A DNA stretch of 64,000 nucleotides, taken from contig CM070632.1 of NCBI GenBank assembly GCA_036346255.1, positions 22,027,408 through 22,091,407 on the forward strand, read 5' to 3'. The notes under the pieces were generated by a model, which worked only from the letters and a program-made list of their open reading frames with translations, ran no database searches and had not been told where the DNA came from. The translations under genes and the position numbers were made by a program. The DNA comes from Ampelocalamus luodianensis. Lineage: Eukaryota > Streptophyta > Magnoliopsida > Poales > Poaceae. Below are positions 61,627-64,000 of this stretch, piece after piece (position 1 is the stretch's first letter; each line of letters begins with the position of its first letter).

Positions 61627-62991
61627 TTATATGAAAAACATACAGTCAATGACATTTGCGGCCTCTGACTTCATTAGTAGTGACACAATTGATTTTGCCA
61701 CGACTTGGTCACATTGTTGGTTTTCCTTCTCCACGAAATTTGTTTTAGTCTTCTTAAGCGTTCCTTGGATCGTAGCAAACCTCCTTTGTTGATTTGTATT
61801 GGTCGTGTCCTCTTGATACGCAATTGACTTTTCTCGGGGCTTTGGTCGCTTCTTGTACACGTGCTTCATTGGGCATTGAGACTTGTAGTGGTGCAGTTGT
61901 CCACATGAAAACATATTCTTGACTTGTATGGACATTGACTTTTACTTTGGCCTTGGCTTCCTCGATGGCATACTCTTAAAGGGCATTGACCTTTGAAATG
62001 GCCTAGTTGTCCACAATGGTAGCAGTTTAAGGGTCTTAAGTGGACAATCTTTTTGGTAGTGATTTTCTCCACAAGTGTAACATTGAATGGTGGTGGTTGA
62101 TCCATATTGCATTGGGGTCTTGGAACTAGATTGATAATTGGTATCTGCTGAGATTGTACTGGCGATGTTGTCATCATCCTTTTTCTGGGTGCACTTGGTT
62201 GAGGTGTTATTTGTATTGCTCTTCTTTTTCTCATGTCTTGCAATTCTATTCTGACTTCTTCTGATATTAGCAGTTTATTCACCATAGCTGATAGGTCCTC
62301 GAAATTCAGGGCTGAAATATGATATTTCAGTGACTTCTGTAATCCTTCAGAAAATTTTTCCATCTTTTTCTCTTCATTGTCAACATCATTTGGGGCATAT
62401 CGGGCCAAGTAGTTGAATTGATGTAGATATTACATCACGATGCTTCCTCTTTGCTTGAGCGAGAAACTCTCGGCGTTTGGAGGCAAGCACGCCCGATGGG
62501 GGCGTGTCTGCAGTATGGAATGCATCTGGAATTCTTGCCATGGTATATCCCTTCCAAAGTGGAGTGTTTGGTAATTCATCCACCATGCGTGACTTGTCCT
62601 TGTAGCGATGGGAGGCGAAAAGAGTCTTCTCTTGATCGTGCATTGGATAGTATCTAACTTTCTTTCCATATCTCTTATCCAATCATCCATTGCTAGGGGT
62701 TACGGTGCAAGCTGTAAAGGTTAGCGGCCGTTTCAAAATCGCCCATCTTGATCCTGTGGTGGTTCCTCCATTCATTGTTCCGGGGTGAGGTCCTGATGGT
62801 ATTGGTGATCTGGTAGCTATCTGCTCCAGGAGTCTAGTGTGTTGCTCCATCATTCTGATTTGATTTTGTTCAGCTTGATATCTGTTCCTTTCCATCATGA
62901 CCATGACTTCTGCCAAACTTGGTTGTCGTCCTGCTGATTCAGCCTCATTGTTGTTGCTATTTCCAGACATCTTGGGAATGTATTTCTGCAA
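61627..62991 (-). pseudogene. gag of the second gag-only gypsy element, frameshifted
   Basis: The start is at 62991 or at the inner Met at 62970 (MSGNSNNNEAE). An N-terminal coiled-coil-like stretch follows (MVMMERNRYQAEQNQIRMME). The capsid part at 62690-62400 includes WWMNYQTLHFGRDIPWQEF and EFLAQAKRK. Frame 62408 gives MARYAPNDVDNEEKKMEKFS EGL, then the zinc knuckle CYHCGQLGHFKGQCP at about 62000. A related second knuckle (CGQLHHYKSQCP) lies at about 61890. Three frame changes join the pieces. It reads as a complete gag with at least two CCHC-type knuckles and no downstream protease or pol. Confidence 0.8.
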
Positions 62992-63509
62992 CGATTTTGA
63001 CCAAATACAGATAGGTGAGTAAGATCCAGAATTAAGTTAAGTGGAGAAAGATTAAGGTAAGGTTCAGACGAAAAGAAGGAATTGAATTTTGACAAGGACG
63101 ATATACAGATACTGATAGAAAAACAAATTATCAATAAATAACCTAGCTCAATTATTTATACAAGCTGTATATGTACTACTTAGAGCACATAATACAACTT
63201 GTGTTACAATCAAAAGATCGTCTACTTAGGGTTTACTCTATTTAACACTATTCTAGCGTATTCTAAACACTGCTTCTCCTATACTGCAACATCTGGCGAA
63301 AAGTTGAAATTAGATAAGAAAGAGATAAATCTTTTCTAAAACAAATCAGGGTTTTGTAAATCTAAGTTTAGATAAGATAGGAATAGAAGGAAAAACGACA
63401 ATAATACTTATATTTTGTTTTGAAATTCTTTTATAATTTTTCAAACTAGGATTTTTGAAGGTCTTCACTTCCTAAATCTTAAAACAAACCTAAGGTCTCA
63501 ACCTACGGT

Positions 63510-63529
63510 CAAGCTATGCTCTGATACCA
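63510..63529 (-). other. primer binding site (initiator-Met type)
   Basis: The minus strand reads TGGTATCAGAGCATAGCTTG, three bases inside the LTR edge at 63533. It is a full match to the common TGGTATCAGAGC start. Confidence 0.85.
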
Positions 63530-63532
63530 CTT

Positions 63533-64000
63533 TGTCACAGCCCCGATTTCTTGGGACTGTTAAACCCTTCGCAACCGCCCAGGATGTACAGTTGCGAAGC
63601 AAATAGTATCTCAAGCAAGCTTCCAATTGCAACAAAAATCAGACTTTTACTAAGCAAAGTTAAGGTTTAACAACCTGTTTTGACCCGACACGGGCATTCA
63701 AGCCCAAAGTTAAATATAAATCAAGACAAAAGAACTTCAAACCACAGTGCGGCAGCGCGAGTCGAGACCTAGTAACGGCGATCGTTGCCTTACGAGGGTC
63801 CACCAAAATCTTGCTCACGGATCTCTGCACTTTCCCAAGTTCATACAGTATTGTTTGCAGTTTTGCAAGAATGAGTACTACCACCGTACTCAACAAGCGC
63901 ATGGAAATGTTAAATAATTACATGCAAGGAGTTCAATGGATGGTTAGGGTTTACCATACTTGGCATATGTGGATGCACTTTGCATTTAAAACAATTTTAT
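63533..64000 (-). repeat. LTR (5' LTR in element orientation), cut by the window end
   Basis: Starts TGTCACAGCCCCG. The first 468 bp align with 58050-58517, with long identical blocks separated by small clustered differences. Confidence 0.9.

Larger units (their letters stand above)
58050..64000 (-). mobile_element. gag-only (TR-GAG type) gypsy retrotransposon, right end outside the window
   Basis: The LTR at 58050-61478 and its partner starting at 63533 are direct repeats (TGTCAC...CCCGATTTCTTGGGA). The internal region is about 2.05 kb. Primer site at 63510-63529 and purine tract at 61479-61490 show minus orientation. Only gag is encoded. Size, layout, purine-tract neighbourhood and the adjacent hairpin match the element at 31848-39436, although the LTRs differ. 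Confidence 0.9.

Noticed and set aside
63510..63529. tRNA-like sequence
   Set aside because: Only the 12-base primer complement is present next to an LTR; no cloverleaf can be formed.

Overview
The window is nuclear DNA from a grass (Poaceae). The evidence is a family of GC-rich DUF1262 genes with monocot-style base use, fragments of an intron-bearing chloroplast gene (PGRL1), Stowaway MITEs, Angela/RIRE1-type copia LTRs, and very long Ty3/gypsy LTRs nested inside one another. I cannot name the species. I see no intact single-copy host gene. Most of the 64 kb is transposable elements, and the host-derived material is broken, duplicated or captured.

Layout. 1-3776 is a plus-strand gypsy remnant (leader, gag, pol-deleted remnant, LTR). 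3777-13403 is a minus-strand relative (truncated LTR, protease, gag, leader, LTR). A 4.7 kb solo LTR (5388-10068, TSD TATGT) has split its gag. 13404-17517 is old scrambled DNA, including a captured DUF1262 fragment beside CACTA-like repeats. 17518-20980 is a CACTA transposon carrying exons of PGRL1. 21169-25015 is a long-TIR, Mutator-like element carrying a dead plant-mobile-domain (PMD) gene and an AT-rich degenerate repeat.

26842-58020 is a tandem array of five DUF1262 units, all on the minus strand. Each unit reads Stowaway MITE, about 1 kb of 3' flank, gene, about 0.6 kb of 5' flank. The first unit keeps only a partial gene and its 5' flank. Insertions have stretched the array from roughly 15 kb to 31 kb: a gag-only gypsy element (31848-39436, TSD TTTGC), two copia solo LTRs (41125-42695; 52113-53412, TSD TTTAG), a hAT-like element (43874-44633, TSD ATTCCATC), a 2.1 kb composite (44854-46931), a 1.3 kb solo LTR (47532-48876, TSD TCACC) and a long gypsy solo LTR (50500-57521). 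58050 to the window end is a second gag-only gypsy element whose right LTR runs off the edge.

Reading caution. LTR pairs that match over long AT-rich stretches differ in clustered indels at C/G-rich spots. Many frameshifts reported here, including those in DUF1262 and gag, may therefore be residual assembly errors rather than biology.
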